From Henricia sp. BOLD:AAB3569 (lineage: Eukaryota > Echinodermata > Asteroidea > Spinulosida > Echinasteridae): a stretch of 64,000 nucleotides of DNA. The position numbers and the translations under genes were made by a program. Positions 1 through 11,866 of the stretch are shown in pieces; positions within the stretch are counted from its first letter, which is position 1, and each line of letters begins with the position of its first letter. The notes under the pieces are model-generated. The model searched no databases, had not been told where the DNA came from, and was given only the letters and a program-made list of their open reading frames with translations. The DNA is taken from positions 434,001-498,000 of the forward strand of contig JBBELK010000009.1 in the NCBI GenBank assembly GCA_037783545.1, read 5' to 3'.

Positions 1-365
1 GGCTCACCGGGAGACCACCGGGTGACCACCGGGCTGAAACGTGACAGCGGCCACGTTCAGTCGCAGGGCAGCAGACCCTCGCACACCGTCGGGAACGTAT
101 TGGGCCGGGACAACAAACGTGACACGAACGGAACGGACGCAGGCCGGCCTGGGACGTGGATCCATCCGTAGTGGAACGGCGCTTGAAATGTAGCGCGCCG
201 TCCCGGTTCCGGGGCGCGCCGTCCCGGTTCCGGGGCGCGCCGTCCCGGTTCCGGGGCGCGCCGTCCGCCTCGCGGCCCGGAACCGGCACGGCGCGCCACT
301 CCGTACCGGGACGTAACGCACCGTGGTAGAACGCAACGCACCGTGGTAGAACGCAACACACCGGC
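1..365. repeat. GC-rich block with short tandem repeats
   Basis: A GC-rich stretch unlike the AT-rich DNA that follows. From 194 to about 265 a 21-bp unit beginning CGCGCCGTCCCGGTTCC recurs with exact 21-bp spacing (unit starts at 194, 215, 236 and 257). From 305 to 360 a 20-bp unit around AACGCACCGTGGTAGAACGC recurs two to three times. Both strands show open frames only because the repeat lacks stops, so I do not call a gene. Confidence 0.75.
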
Positions 366-370
366 CCAAA

Positions 371-539
371 TAGACAGCCGAAGTGTGACGTGCGTTGCCA
401 TGGCAATTGGATCTAAACTATCATGGCCGTCGGGAAAAGTACCATTGGAAAAGCACTGGGACACGGTTGAGTGATTTTTAGTTTAGATCCAATTGCCTAG
501 GCAACCAACAAAAGGTGACGTATTCACTTCGGCAGTCTA
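371..539. mobile_element. Small palindromic MITE, TIR TAGACAGCCGAAGTG
   Basis: Starts TAGACAGCCGAAGTG and ends CACTTCGGCAGTCTA. Inner arms also pair, around GTTGCCATGGCAATTGGATC and GATCCAATTGCCTAGGCAAC. TA at both ends fits a TA target duplication. A second copy of the same family lies at 63780-63944. It is non-coding, about 169 bp, so it would need a transposase supplied in trans. Confidence 0.8.
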
Positions 540-540
540 T

Positions 541-1870
541 AGGGCCGAGTCGAGCCAAAGTAATAAAAAGACAATAAAAGTTCCACGGCACGCCACGTTT
601 TGGCCAAACCGGGGCGCCGGGACCGCCAGGGACATGGTGTAAACGTAGCATAACTTGTAAGAAAGTGCGCCCACACGGTCACTACTTACGAGCTTACTCA
701 CGAGTGCCCACTACCAACGACTTACTTATAAGTTAACAACGATCGTCTGAACGCATCTATACAGACGGACGAGCGCATGCAGCGCGCCGCAAACGCAACG
801 CAAGCAAGATGGATGAAAAACGGACATGAAAGGGCGCCTTTAGTGTGCCCTCTCAAAAGTTGATAATATGTACAGCTTTGAAAAGTCTGGCAAAGCCGCA
901 GTCCACAATGTGGTTTATAATCTAAACAATAACTCACCTGTTTATGTCAGAAGAGAGTTAAACCTTTAAGCTGGAAAACTATGTATATATTAAGTGGCAT
1001 ATACGAATCTGATAAATATAGATAAATGACCATTCACGTTGAACATAGAGGCTATACTGCGAGGGATGTCGACCGAAACAGTGTTCCATGCAGCTGTCAA
1101 TAAAATCATAATCCCACCACGTTTTCATTGATCGAAAATTTATAAAACGTAATAATGTCATTTGTTTGTTTATTTTTCCGTTTTAGAGACAGCTGGATTT
1201 GTTTTTGCATTCCGTTATAACGTTGCCATTTATATTGTCTATATGGGTACGGGTACGTTTATGCACGCGACCGACCGCGCGTGAATGTACGTACGTGTAC
1301 ATGCATATATGCCTTTCCTCCGCGTGGTGTGCCCATACAAACAGAATAATTTGTCATAAAAGAAAATAAGAAAACCCATAGAAACACACCATTTTTTTTT
1401 AAAATCTTATCTTAGGATCTTTCTTTTTTCGGCAGACTGAGAAAAATAAAATATAGCTTCTCCTTTTTCAAATATATATATAGTATTCTGATGATTTGTT
1501 CAGCCACTTGGGAGTCTTCTTACTTTTCAATTAAACAAATATTAATTTGACTAATAATTTTGACGGTGTGAGTGCGCTTTCTGGGGAAATCCCGCTATAT
1601 ACGGATCATTTTGCCCAAATTTCGGCACGCTCTTCGGTACCAGTGGCTAAAGTTACTTCAGTATAAAGCGCAAGTTTCAACACCTTGGCACAAGGCCAAT
1701 GGTCGATTGTTTTTGCGGCTCTCGAAATGAAATTAATTTAAGGAACGCAAATTTAGTTCAGAATGGTTTTTAAACCAATGAAGACTGAAAAAAGTAATTA
1801 ATGCTGTGTTCATCTGCTACGATAGGCCGTACCATATGTGCATTTTGTATGCAGTATATGGATGTCCCAT
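541..1870. other. AT-rich DNA without recognised features
   Basis: No coding exon, tRNA or clear repeat was recognised here. Frames are short and lack splice or domain support. A TACGTACGTGTACATGCATA-like alternating stretch near 1288 is simple sequence. Confidence 0.5.
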
Positions 1871-1871
1871 C

Positions 1872-3500
1872 AGCAAGCTATAGTGAAAACGCCGAAAAAC
1901 AAAACCGGCTTTTTTCAAAGCCACATTTCTCCTGGTCGCACAGGCCTCGATAACGAACACGATAACGAACACGATAACGAGCACGATAACGGAAAATAAA
2001 TCGCCATGCACCTTGCACATCCTGCGCAGTTGTTGTTGTTGTTGTTGTTAATTTTATGGCATCTTCGGCAACTATAGCCCTTTATGCCATCAACTATACG
2101 GTTTTATATAGCTTTAACTATACGTTTATTATCAGCTTGAGATGACGAAGAAGGAGTTCAGTTTTAGAAGAAGTGGGAGGAAAATACCCGGAGGAAAACG
2201 CACGCGGTCAAGTAAGGACTGCAAACCCAATCCACATACGCCCCGGATTCGAACCCGGGACGCCAGAGGTGAAAGGCGAGGAAAGAACCACTACGCCAAC
2301 CCTATACAGCCCTCTTCCGGCGCAGATGGTCACACTACAATGATAACGATTCCGATGCTCCGAAACCGATACGATCGAAATCGGATGATCTTTGGAAATG
2401 CGCCGGGAAATGTCACTTTTCTTCAGAATGTGAGTATTTTCTTGATTTAAAGTACCACAGTCCTAAACTAGGATATCTACTGGCACCTCGGTTGGCGTGT
2501 CAAGTGTATTTGTGGCCATTTTGAGGGTGAAAACTGTTGCTTTTTGGGGGCGTGTGAGAGCTGGGAATTAATAAATACTCGTTACCGCCGATTGCCTTGG
2601 ACCCTACATATATCGCATACCACGCTCCCATAAAAAAAAGCGATATTGTAGGCGTCCCAAGTTACTCGGACTACCTCTAAAATTAGATTTTCGTCGTCAA
2701 TTTTTCTTTTTCTTCCAAGCAGCGGCAAAGTGACGTCATTGCAATGCATAGTTCCGAGTTTGCCTAGTTAGCCCCGCCCCCGTGGATATTGTTGCTATGG
2801 CTCACACGCTATCGTCAAAATGGCGACACGCTACGCACAAAGCAATGGGACTTTCAACGGAAAGCTGCAGATTCATTGGAGAAAACTCAAAGGCATTCAT
2901 GTTTCAGGGTCGACAGTTATCTAAGAACACACAGAGTAAAGGGCCAGTAATACAGGGATGTCATATCATGACATACATGCTTTCGTACCTTTGAACAACG
3001 AAACGACCGGCCTTGAAACCAAAAATTCACCCGGATCATCGCATACAACACTGTACAAATTGTATGGGGCCGGCAGAACATATCGCGTGATCATGTTATT
3101 GCGAGACAGTGCACTTTGACCTATGTCAGTGATATCTGCTAGCTCTGTTGTGATTGGTCGGCGGGTTCGGTTGATTGACAGGTCGGAACTATGCATTGTG
3201 GTTGCGCCTGATTGGTCAGAAGACAAATTCGCCCGATAAAAATCGCTCCCTGAACGATTCATCCGATTTCGATCGTATCGGTTTTGGAGCATCGGAATCG
3301 TTAAATGGTGTGACCATGCATCTGAGCCGGTTGTGCAAGGTGGCGATTTATTTTCCGTTTTCGTGTTCGTTATCGTGTTCGTTATCGAGGCATGTGGGAC
3401 CGGGCGTTTAGACTTATGTGTCGGAACTTTCTCTTTTGGAGAAATGTGGCTTTGAAAAAAGCCGGTTTGGTTTTTCGGCGTTTCCTTTAGAGAGCTTGCT
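1872..3500. mobile_element. Foldback DNA element with terminal inverted arms
   Basis: The left arm (1872 to about 2030 and 2319-2395) and right arm (about 3255-3500) are reverse complements. Shared blocks include AACGCCGAAAAAC, a run of CGATAACGAACA units (1946-1995 against 3358-3388) and CCGATGCTCCGAAACCGATA (2352 against about 3290). The left arm is interrupted by a SINE. No transposase is present. Between the arms (2400-3250) I see only non-coding sequence. Arms differ at several sites, so this is not a fresh insertion. Confidence 0.75.
2032..2318 (-). mobile_element. tRNA-derived SINE inserted in the left arm
   Basis: Breaks the left arm of the 1872-3500 element. On the minus strand it ends in an (AAC)n tail (plus strand (GTT)n at 2032-2049). 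A Pol III B-box-like GGATTCGAACCCGGG lies at about 2243. GCGCAG occurs on both sides (before 2032 and from about 2319) and the matching right arm of the host element is uninterrupted there, so it fits a short target duplication. Confidence 0.7.
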
Positions 3501-3533
3501 CTAGTCGTCATCACCAAGTAATTCAATTTTATA

Positions 3534-3751
3534 TACCCTCTAAAATGTAAAAGAGTGAAAAAAGAGTAAAAACTACCCTTTTAAGAGCCATATAAGGGAC
3601 AGCTCGTTTTGGAGTGAATATTTCGCTCTTTGAGAGTGCTTTTTCACTGAGTGAAATCTCCACTAAAAAGATTAAATTATCACTCGAATACGAGCTGTCC
3701 CTTAAATGGCCATTGAAAGAGTGATTTTCACAATTACATTTAGAGAGTAGG
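3534..3751. mobile_element. MITE with GAGCTGTCCC inner arms
   Basis: Inverted ends ACCCTCTAAAATGTAA and TTACATTTAGAGAGTAGG, with inner arms GGGACAGCTCG and CGAGCTGTCCC. A decayed half-relative with CACTCTAAAACGAGCTGACCC lies at about 14343. Non-coding. Confidence 0.65.
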
Positions 3752-3784
3752 TTTCCTGACTCGGATGTTTTTAAAGCTGGGCCC

Positions 3785-4290
3785 TGTTTAACTTTCATAA
3801 CCACGGAAGCATTGTTAGTGATTATGTCATGCTCGACCAATGAATGGCTATCATTAATAGTGGCCAAAGCTGATGATTGGTTGAATAAGTGATGACGTCA
3901 GCAACATGTTTGTGATTTAAACGATCCCCCAAACAGGTCCTGGAGCTTGAATGGGTTCGTTCAACTTACCTTCGTTGCGTACAGACTTTTACATGCCCGT
4001 TATGTTGCTTTCTGTATGTATCCCCTATAAATCAATAAACGATATTTCGTTTAAAAAAAACAAACATAGTAAACAATAACAGTGTTTTCGCGTGACTAAA
4101 AACTCGATGTTGCAGCGTCTGTTTAATGCCATTAAACGTGCCTTTGACTTAAAACCGATCTTTCGAATATTCGGTTTTTATTTTAAGCCTATTCACATAT
4201 TGGAAACCGATTATCCGAAATCGAACGATTACTAAAATTGATCCTTAATTCATTTCCAACTGGCGCTCGAATATTCGGTTTTAAATATTC
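3785..4290 (-). promoter_or_regulatory. Left outer inverted arm with CRE/CCAAT promoter-like block
   Basis: Reverse complement of the sequence upstream of the GPCR pseudogene. 3785-4030 pairs with about 16560-16800, 4030-4145 with about 15328-15447, and 4150-4285 more weakly with 14840-14936. Conserved in both copies are a perfect CRE, TGACGTCA (3893-3900), a CCAAT box read as ATTGG (3876-3880) and a block around CTATCATTAATAGTGG. On the minus strand the region beyond 3785 holds a MITE and not a receptor body. I infer a relic promoter of a second receptor copy; the sequence shows only the homology. Confidence 0.55.
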
Positions 4291-5275
4291 GTATTTCGAG
4301 ATATAATTTCTCCCAACGCCAGAAAAAAAAACCCAACGACATAACAACGACGCGTGGTGTCATTCTTGCATGTCAATAGCCTCACTGTTAAAGGCCCAGT
4401 GGATCATTTGCAATGACCACAAAAAGTAATCGACGAGTTTACAGGGGAAAAGTTCTGAAAGTAAATATTGTATTAATAGCAACTATCCAATGAAATGTTT
4501 TCGCTTAAAATGATATAATTTTACCAGAAAATAATCCGTAAAGATGAAATTATTTAGATCGTTTGCAAACGATTTACTTATTTTGGTTCGCATCTACGCG
4601 GTCCAAAATGCATGGGCGCTGTGTACTCCGTGTGCGTGTTCCAAGGCGATGCATTTTTATGGATCGCGCGCACACGCAGTATGTGCGCCACAGAGTGCAT
4701 GACGCAAGCCACATAGTACTCGATCAACTGAGAACGAATATTTGAAACACCCCGCCAAGACCAGGAAAATGCATATGGATTTTCATGGTTTTTTTAAACG
4801 TGGTACATTTTGACAAAGCTGAAATTTCTTCGGATGAGTTTGTCGATGTCTTTCTTTTGATTTATAATGGTTTTATTCGCAGAATCGCTCAAAAACATAT
4901 CATCTATACAGGGCCTTTAAGCAAATACGGAGGTTGCGTGCAAAGAGCGAATAGACTTTGTTCATTTCGCAATCACGGCCAAAACGCGGCACGGAACGCA
5001 AACAAAACATTTCCCACGGTTGATTATCACTATTTGCATCACCCGGTGTGAACGTGTAGGCCCAGTGTAGAGGGCAACTGATATGCGTTTTTGTCAGCGT
5101 CGTGGACAGACGTGTTTCGTTCGTCTGGTTAGAGAAATTGTAGTTTGCACTGGCTTTTTCAAATGGTTTGGGCAAGTGATCTCGGCAAACCGGTTCATGC
5201 TAGTCAATTGGCGTGGTTTTAAACGATATTTTAAGAAGTACCTCACCTGTACAAAATCACGTTGTTTCCTTCCTC
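4291..5275. other. Unannotated spacer, no gene recognised
   Basis: Contains only short unsupported frames on both strands. No splice-supported exon, tRNA or repeat with clear ends was seen. Confidence 0.45.
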
Positions 5276-5378
5276 CATAAGCCGTTTCACGGATACCGCC
5301 ATCTTGTAAAATATTCGCGATCACGTGGTCCTCACGTATAGGGGCAAACACTAGACGAAGGTCCAGGATGTGTACGTA
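5276..5378. repeat. Middle inverted arm, left copy
   Basis: Starts CCATAAGCCGTTTCACGG and runs through GGCAAACACTAGACGAA to GATGTGTACGTAAA. It is the reverse complement, with scattered substitutions and small gaps, of 13822-13934. The pair is concentric with the inner element 6338-12943. No target duplication is evident, so it may be a transposon end or part of a larger inverted duplication. Confidence 0.7.
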
Positions 5379-6337
5379 AAACCTATGGGATTCGCACGCG
5401 CGGCGACAACAAATTCGTTCTTTTTTTTCTCTTCTGTATTTTATTTTTCAGAAAAAAGCATGAAATACACAATAAAAGTATTAGAGTGATGCCAGTGTTT
5501 TATTTTTTCCATATTTCAGGTAGAAAGCAGCAGTAGCAAATTGTTGTCCAACGCCGGCGGCATCGTGCAGGAGCTGCGAAAGAATGGCACTAAAAAAAGG
5601 GACAAATCGGAAAGAATTTCGTACTCGTACGTCACTATTTTTCCCCAAAAATGACTTCTAAAACCATGTCAAAGAGTGCAAATTTAATGAAAACAAAAAC
5701 AAAATTTGGAGAGGAAAAATATGAAGTTTTACTATAGGAAAAACTTCTTGAGTTGTCTGTCCACTTCAATTGTCCTATACTTTCGCCCAATACTTGACAA
5801 GGAATACAATAATATAGGGGTTTGCAATTTGAAAGTGTCACAACAACCATCTTGTAAATAGTTATTGATGCTTGATCCACAGACTGTATAAACAACCACA
5901 AATTGCTGTATTATATTTAATCTTTTTAAAATTTGTATTACTCAATGTAAGCCAAAATTCAGGTTGCATAAAACTGTACACTATTAAAGTAAACAGTGCT
6001 GAATTGGTATTTTTTAAAAATTCAGTTTGGCAATAACCTGTACAATGTCTTGGTCTAGTCGATATGCTGATTTCAGTAGCTTTTATTAAGTCAATGTGTC
6101 AATTTCTTTTATTTTTAGGGACATGGCTGTAAATTGACTTCTTTAAAAAAAATTAAAAAATTTGAAATGTGTATTATAATTTTGATATAGAAAAAATTTC
6201 TTTTGTTTGAAAGTTCTGGCTCCTAGCTCCGCTCCGGTCCGAATGTTATGTACAGAATTAGAAGGACCGTAGCAAAGGTAAACTGTTCAATTTTCCTTTG
6301 ATGTGTCCACTGTCCAACATCTCTGTCACATCTTTTA
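5379..6337. other. AT-rich stretch, nothing recognised
   Basis: Between the middle and inner left arms. Poly-T and A-rich tracts, no supported exon and no clear repeat border. The corresponding right-hand stretch (12945-13815) is not visibly homologous. Confidence 0.4.
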
Positions 6338-8054
6338 GTCCGGGAGCCCACTGAGATTTGATGTGACTTTTGCGCCCAAAAGGTTTGACTGCTAAAATGG
6401 GTTGTATGGACCGTGGTAACTGTGGAAAGGCAATTCTTGCAAAACGGGGGTGGTGCGTTTGGGGAGGGGGACGCTGACAAAACCCCCAAAAATAGGTTTT
6501 AATTAGACTTTCGCGCCCAAGCATAATTCCGGTACCAAATGATAGCCAACAATGTGCCAATCACGAAATTACAACGTAAGAACGGAAAATATGGTGCGTA
6601 ATTAATTTAAGAACGGTCTTAATTAGTCAAAAAATACGTTTTAATTAGACTTCCGCGCCCAAGCATAATTCTGGCACCATATGACAGCCAACAGCGTGCT
6701 GATCACAAAAATATAACGTAAGAACGCAAAATATGGTGCAAATTTGGTTTAAGAACGGTCTTAATTAGTGCTAATTTAGCGCGCGCCGTTAGTAACACTC
6801 GAGAAAAGACTAACATGCGGCGAACCACGTGCTCACACACACACAGATTCGTATGTGGCGCTGGCGCGCTAGTCTTTTTACAGGGCATGTGTAGCTAGTG
6901 TGCGATGTACAATACAATGTATTGTAGGCTATATTGTACTGTATTGTTATACAGGCCGTTGCGTTCAAAGCGCGTAGCAAGTACTTGACTTCGATATTAA
7001 AAAGCCGTTGTTTATAGCTTATTTTTTGCTTCTTCTTTGCTTCTTTTCCATGAGAGAAATGACTTTGGCATGGGATTATACAGTCATACGATAACATTAC
7101 AGTGTACCTCCGTAAGCGTGATTCCCTAGTATATAGGCCTATATGCATGTTTTGGGGCCGTGTTCGGTATAGGCAGTTTTTTGCTCAGAGATGTGAGCTG
7201 TAAACAATACGAGAAGGCAAATGGGAATTGAGACACATCATGAGAAAAAAGTGGAAACTTTCTGTACATTTGCACACGAAAAGACGGGGGGGGGGGGGAA
7301 TTCAAGAGCAATGAGGAAATCAACTGAAAAGTTGAGTTTCACATGCAGATTGCATGTTTGAAGACGTAATTTAACAATAATGTTGCAAAATACAGGCAGG
7401 AAAGATGTTGTCCATTTTGTTAAATATTTGAAATATTTCAACACGTCCCGCTGTAGCCTGGGTTTTGGAACTAAATGGGTCGTGTACCGGTACCGAATTA
7501 ATCATTATTATTGTTTAAATGGGTTGTTTGCAAAGTTTGCCCAGAGGTGTTTAATTTTCCTCATATTGCGTGAAGTAGCGTGTACACCCCGATATAAGCG
7601 CTTCTGTATCAGTAAAAAAACAAATCTTCAGAAAAGGGACGAGTGTTGTGAGGTTTATCATGCCCAGCACAGATTTCAAACCATACCCTCTCCTAAAACT
7701 AATGTACATGTATCATATAGGCCGTGTTCATACCTAAATCTTAATCTGGGATGTAGATCAACGCTAAGGAATCGAGCTCTATCGATAAAAAAGGCATGGG
7801 CAAGTGGAAACTTTATCCGCATTAACCCATACCAGAAAAAAAATCGCCTCTAACCCGGAGTAACAAAACGGTTTCTTTTTTATGTTCGAAATGATGGCCA
7901 AAATATTGCGTTCACTTCACATTTTAACACGTGTATAATTATGTTATACAAATTAGTATAAAACGGAAATGACTATACAGCATCGGTTTGTTCGAGGCAT
8001 TTAAAAAAAAAATGTTGCATGACTGCAGGCATATGGTAATAAATAATTACATTA

Positions 8055-8230
8055 TGCAGCACGATATGTGGCAGAGGGTATCCCCCTATCATTGTTCCCC
8101 ATTGTGTATCAAACATCCAGGGGATTCCAAAGGAATTCCTTTTATTTTTGGGGGAGCGGGTGCGTTGAAGGGAAGAGTAGGTTGAGGTATAGGGGCGTTA
8201 GGAGGAGTCCCTTTGTCATATCGTGCTGGG
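8055..8230. mobile_element. MITE with GCAGCACGATATG ends
   Basis: Ends GCAGCACGATATG and CATATCGTGCTG. A diverged relative in the opposite orientation lies at 21110-21260 (CAGCACGAT to ATAGTGCTG), and a third trace is near 41470-41590. Interiors share runs of C/G and AGGAATTC-like blocks. Non-coding. Confidence 0.55.
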
Positions 8231-8289
8231 TATAAAGAATCACAAATATAACAGTGTTACATAAGATTTTGTGTGTGTGCATAAATTAA

Positions 8290-8480
8290 TGCTGAATGAA
8301 TGGTTAAAAAAGCACCTTCAGTTGGCAATTTCTTCCAAAAGGGTACCATTTTACACTGGGAAAATCATGTGGTGTTTGTTACCATTGCTGTCAACACTAG
8401 AATATCGAAAGAAAATCGCCCAGAATCTGGAATAGAGTCGGATTTTTCTTGTCAACTCGTGAAGTTCAGGTAACTGCAAA
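8290..8480 (+). repeat. Dispersed repeat family R1, partial copy
   Basis: Contains CACCTTCAGTTGGCAATTTC, then GGTACCATTTTACACTGG, ATCATGTGGTGTTTGTTACC and TTTCTTGTCAACTCGTGAAG. Further copies lie at about 41310-41470, 42870-43130, 44655-44915, 50655-50925, 50930-51295 and, inverted, 60150-60510. Longer copies end near CAATGGGCCTTTAAA. No coding capacity. I cannot decide between a MITE and a SINE. Confidence 0.7.
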
Positions 8481-9235
8481 AAAATGTTGTAAACTTGTAT
8501 TGGGCTTGCAGGACAATGGAAAACCCAAGTTTGTATTTCTGTATTTTAGCAGGTGTTGTTTCATTCAAATACAATACAATTATTTAGTAACGTTACTTGA
8601 ATTTCATTCCATGGTTCCTCCGCAATAAAACGTCTGCAGGCATGCAAACTGTGGATAACAGGTATGTGTGAAACTTCCTCTTTTTAACTTCTCTTTTTGC
8701 CCAGGCCTTTTTTCATTGTTTTCGTATTCAAAAGTATAGAACGTTTCCACGTTAAGTTCTCTTTTATGTGACCGGATTCCCATTTGCCTCCCTCGTATTG
8801 TTTACTGCTCACATCCCTGACCAAGCAACTGCCCACCGAACATCGCTCCCCAAACACGCATTTATGGGAATCACGCTTTATGATTTATATAACGGAGGTA
8901 TATAAACACCGTAATGTTATCTTATAACCGTATAATCCTATGCCACAGATTCATTTCTCTCATGGAAAAGAAACAAAATAAGCTATGTACAACGGCTTTT
9001 TAATATCTAAGTCATACTTTATAATATCGAAGTCGCATAATACTTGCTACGCGCTTTACGAACGGCTTGTGTACATTGTATTGTACAGCATACACATACA
9101 GCTACACATGCCCTGTGAGAAGACTAGCGCGCGCCAGCGCCACATACGAATGTGTGTGGCGCGCGCCAGCGCCACATACGAATGTATGGAACGCCATAGC
9201 TATCTTCGGTAGTACCACAACGCCGCCTTTATAAA

Positions 9236-9765
9236 TTGTATCATTACATTCGCCAATTTTATCATTACATTCGCCAATTTTATCATTTCATTCGCCAATT
9301 TTATAATTTCATTCGCCAATTTCATTATTCCATTCGCCAATTTCATCATCCATTCGCCAATTTCATCATCCCATTCGCCAATTTCATCATTACATTCGCC
9401 AATTTCATAATTCCATTCGCCAATTTCACCCTTAGGCCTACATTCGCCAATTTCATCATTAAATTCGTCAATTTCACCCTTACATTCGCCAATTTCATAA
9501 TTTCATCATCTTATTCGCCAATTTCATCATTACATTCGCCAATTTCATCATTACATTCGCCAATTTCAACATTACATTCGCCAATTTCATCATTGCATTT
9601 GTAAATTTCACGTTGCATTCGCCAATTTCACCCCTCCATTCGCCAATTTTACCCTTCCATTCGCCAATTTTACCCTTCCATTCGCCAATTTCACCCTTAC
9701 ATTCGCCAATTTCATCATTACATTCGCCAATTTCATCATAACATTCGCCAATTTCATCGGTTTTA
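9236..9765. repeat. 21-bp satellite array, left arm
   Basis: About 25 head-to-tail units of a 21-bp motif CATTCGCCAATTTCATCATTA, with some 20- to 22-bp variants. Each unit carries CCAAT (ATTGG on the other strand). Reading frames through it give FANFII-type repeats because the unit is a multiple of three; I treat that as a by-product. The mirror array lies at 11867-12395. Confidence 0.9.
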
Positions 9766-10405
9766 CATGGCGATTTGCCCTTGTTTGCTAGTAATCGATT
9801 CCATATTATTCGTTTTTGCGAGTAATCATTGCACTCACGCGACGAGTTCGCCGTTTCATTCTTCAGTTTCATCATGCCATGCGGCAATTTCACCGTCCCA
9901 TTTGGCAATGTACCATTTCAACTCAGCACTAGGATTCAGCCTAAGATTTTTCCTATAATTCGATATCTAAAATACATACTCCAAAAGATTTTTTAAAAAG
10001 TGTGTTAATAAAGAACAAGTCAACGAATTTTTGAAACTCCAGAAAAAAATGCACATTTTTGCAATATAATAATTATTTCAAACAATCTACAAGTTTAATA
10101 ATACTACCAATTACGTACGTGGGGAAAATGTGCAAAAACGTGTTAATCATCAAAAGAAACGGACACATTGAAGCCAACCGGTCTTCTTCAAAGAAAAAGT
10201 GTACCCTTTGTGTTTACGATTTTCAAATTTTTAGTATAAACTTTTAGATCATTATACCATATCTAAAAAAAAATTGGAACCGGCTGATTCGCACCACTAA
10301 TTAGTGCCTAATTAATGAATGGGTGTAGTTAAAGGCCAAAAAGGAAGGTAGTTCATTTCCAAAGACGTGGATATACATACGTTTGTGAGAGGACTGAAGA
10401 AAGTA

Positions 10406-10874
10406 CAGTGAAACGTGCTCTTCAGGCCACCTCTATAAAGAGGCCACCTGTTTAAAGTGGCCATATTTGTTTGGTCCCAAACAAGTTTGTACACATACAT
10501 ATGGAGGTGGAACCTTGATATTAGGCCCCCTCCATAACGCGGCCAGTGGCCAGGGCACCAGGATTTCTGTGTGTACAATCCTATGGCAGTTGAACCTGGA
10601 TAATCTGGCCACACACAGTAAATTAATCAAGCTGCTCTGGGAAATTTTATGAAAAGCTTTAACAAATTATCAACAACTTAACAATATTCAACTTTTTAAT
10701 GAGGAAACCTTTCATAATACACTTTTTTCAACTATAGACATGCACTGTGGTATATGTTTTTTGATGTTTGAATATTCCTGCATGTGTACGCTAAACCTCT
10801 ATATAAGGGCCACCTGCTTATACTGGCCACGTTTTGTCGGTCCCTTGGGTGGCCACTATATACAAGTTTCACTG
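10406..10874. mobile_element. pogo/Tigger-like MITE, TIR CAGTGAAAC
   Basis: Starts CAGTGAAAC (10406), ends GTTTCACTG (10874), with TA on both sides (10404-10405 and 10875-10876). Subterminal motifs ACCTCTATA...GGCCACCTG recur in both halves, as is usual for pogo/Tigger-type elements. 469 bp, no transposase frame. Confidence 0.75.
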
Positions 10875-11003
10875 TACATCCGTACTGCAGTTTTCAGTTC
10901 AAACGTCATTATGTTGCAAGTAAGCAAAGTCGTGAAAAAAAAAAACGCTTTTACCTCGTGGGGCTATTGCAGTTTTACTGATTCCAGTTGTTGTTGTTGT
11001 TAA

Positions 11004-11568
11004 AGTAACACACCGGCTTTGTTGGGCTATTTTGGGCTCGAAATAGACCCATACATTATTCTGAAGTGCTTTCCAGAGTAAATTAGATATATCCTGAAAA
11101 GACGCCGTCAAATTTGGCCGTTTTTGAGCAATTTTCAAAAATTCAAGGTCACTTGACTTTTCGGAACCAGATTTTGGTTCCGAAAAGTCACATGGTCTTG
11201 CGAGTTAGTTTTGTGTCCAGCCGCATGAAAGTTTCTTACTGCAGAACTGCGCCAAATTCAACTCTGATTTCCCCCCAATATTTAAAAGTAATTGACAAAA
11301 GAGAGACTATTTATACAGGTATGAAACAAAGTTGAACATAGGTATGAAAATTCGAACATAAATGTTTAAGTTGTTTCGAGAATCCGGAGACGGGAGCGAG
11401 CGCGTGCTACGCCAGGCTACCGTAGAGTGTAGGATATTTGCCCCGCGCAGCACGGCAAATAGCCTGAACGCACACACGGCCGGGTGCGTTGCTCCGGTGT
11501 ACGTTTGTGAAGAAAAAACATGATGCCAACTCTTCAAAAGAAAACGGAAATTCCTATTCGGTCGTCCG
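11004..11568 (+). mobile_element. TTAA-type MITE (family T1), truncated
   Basis: Begins after TTAA (11000-11003) with AGTAACACACCGGC and matches, reversed, 50092-50647 of the complete copy at 49821-50647. The match stops at about 11568, exactly where the right arm of the 6338-12943 element begins. Contains the palindrome CTTTTCGGAACCAG...GGTTCCGAAAAG. Non-coding. Confidence 0.75.
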
Positions 11569-11866
11569 AAGTTTTAACAATTCGTTGACTTGTTTTTTTA
11601 TTAACACACTTTTTGTAATCTTTTGGCGCATGTATTTTAGATATCGAATCCTAGGCTGAATCTTAGGCTGAATTACTAGGCTGAATCCTAGGCCTACTTT
11701 ACTTTGGTTCACCAGACATCTGCCACATGGAACGGTGAAATTGCCGCATGGCATGATGAAACTGAAGAATGAAACGGCGAACTCGTCGCGTACAATGATT
11801 ACTCCTAAAACCAATAATATTGAATCGATTACTAGCAAACAAGGGCAAATCGCCATGTAAAACCGA

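Larger units (their letters stand above)
6847..9183. mobile_element. Nested inverted-repeat element inside the left arm
   Basis: Starts ATTCGTATGTGGCGCTGGCG (6847) and ends with its reverse complement at 9183; a tandem duplicate of that end lies at about 9125-9151. Arms extend about 430 bp (6847 to about 7265, and about 8735-9183), sharing CATGAGAGAAATGA and GTAAACAATACGAG. The right arm of the host element runs straight through this point as CATTCGTATGG, which shows that the 2.3 kb was inserted. No transposase frame seen; 7270-8735 contains a MITE and a dispersed repeat. Confidence 0.75.

Noticed and set aside
2142-2450. 102-codon plus-strand frame
   Set aside because: Spans a SINE and an arm of a foldback element; no homology or splice evidence.
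8055-8230. CRISPR-like or phage-like repeat arrangement
   Set aside because: Repeats here are terminal inverted repeats of eukaryotic MITEs, without spacers of uniform length or any cas-like gene.
9236-9908. Open frames of 122-137 codons with FANFII or KLANVM repeats
   Set aside because: They come from a 21-bp tandem unit that is a multiple of three, on both strands and in both arrays, with no start context or splice support.
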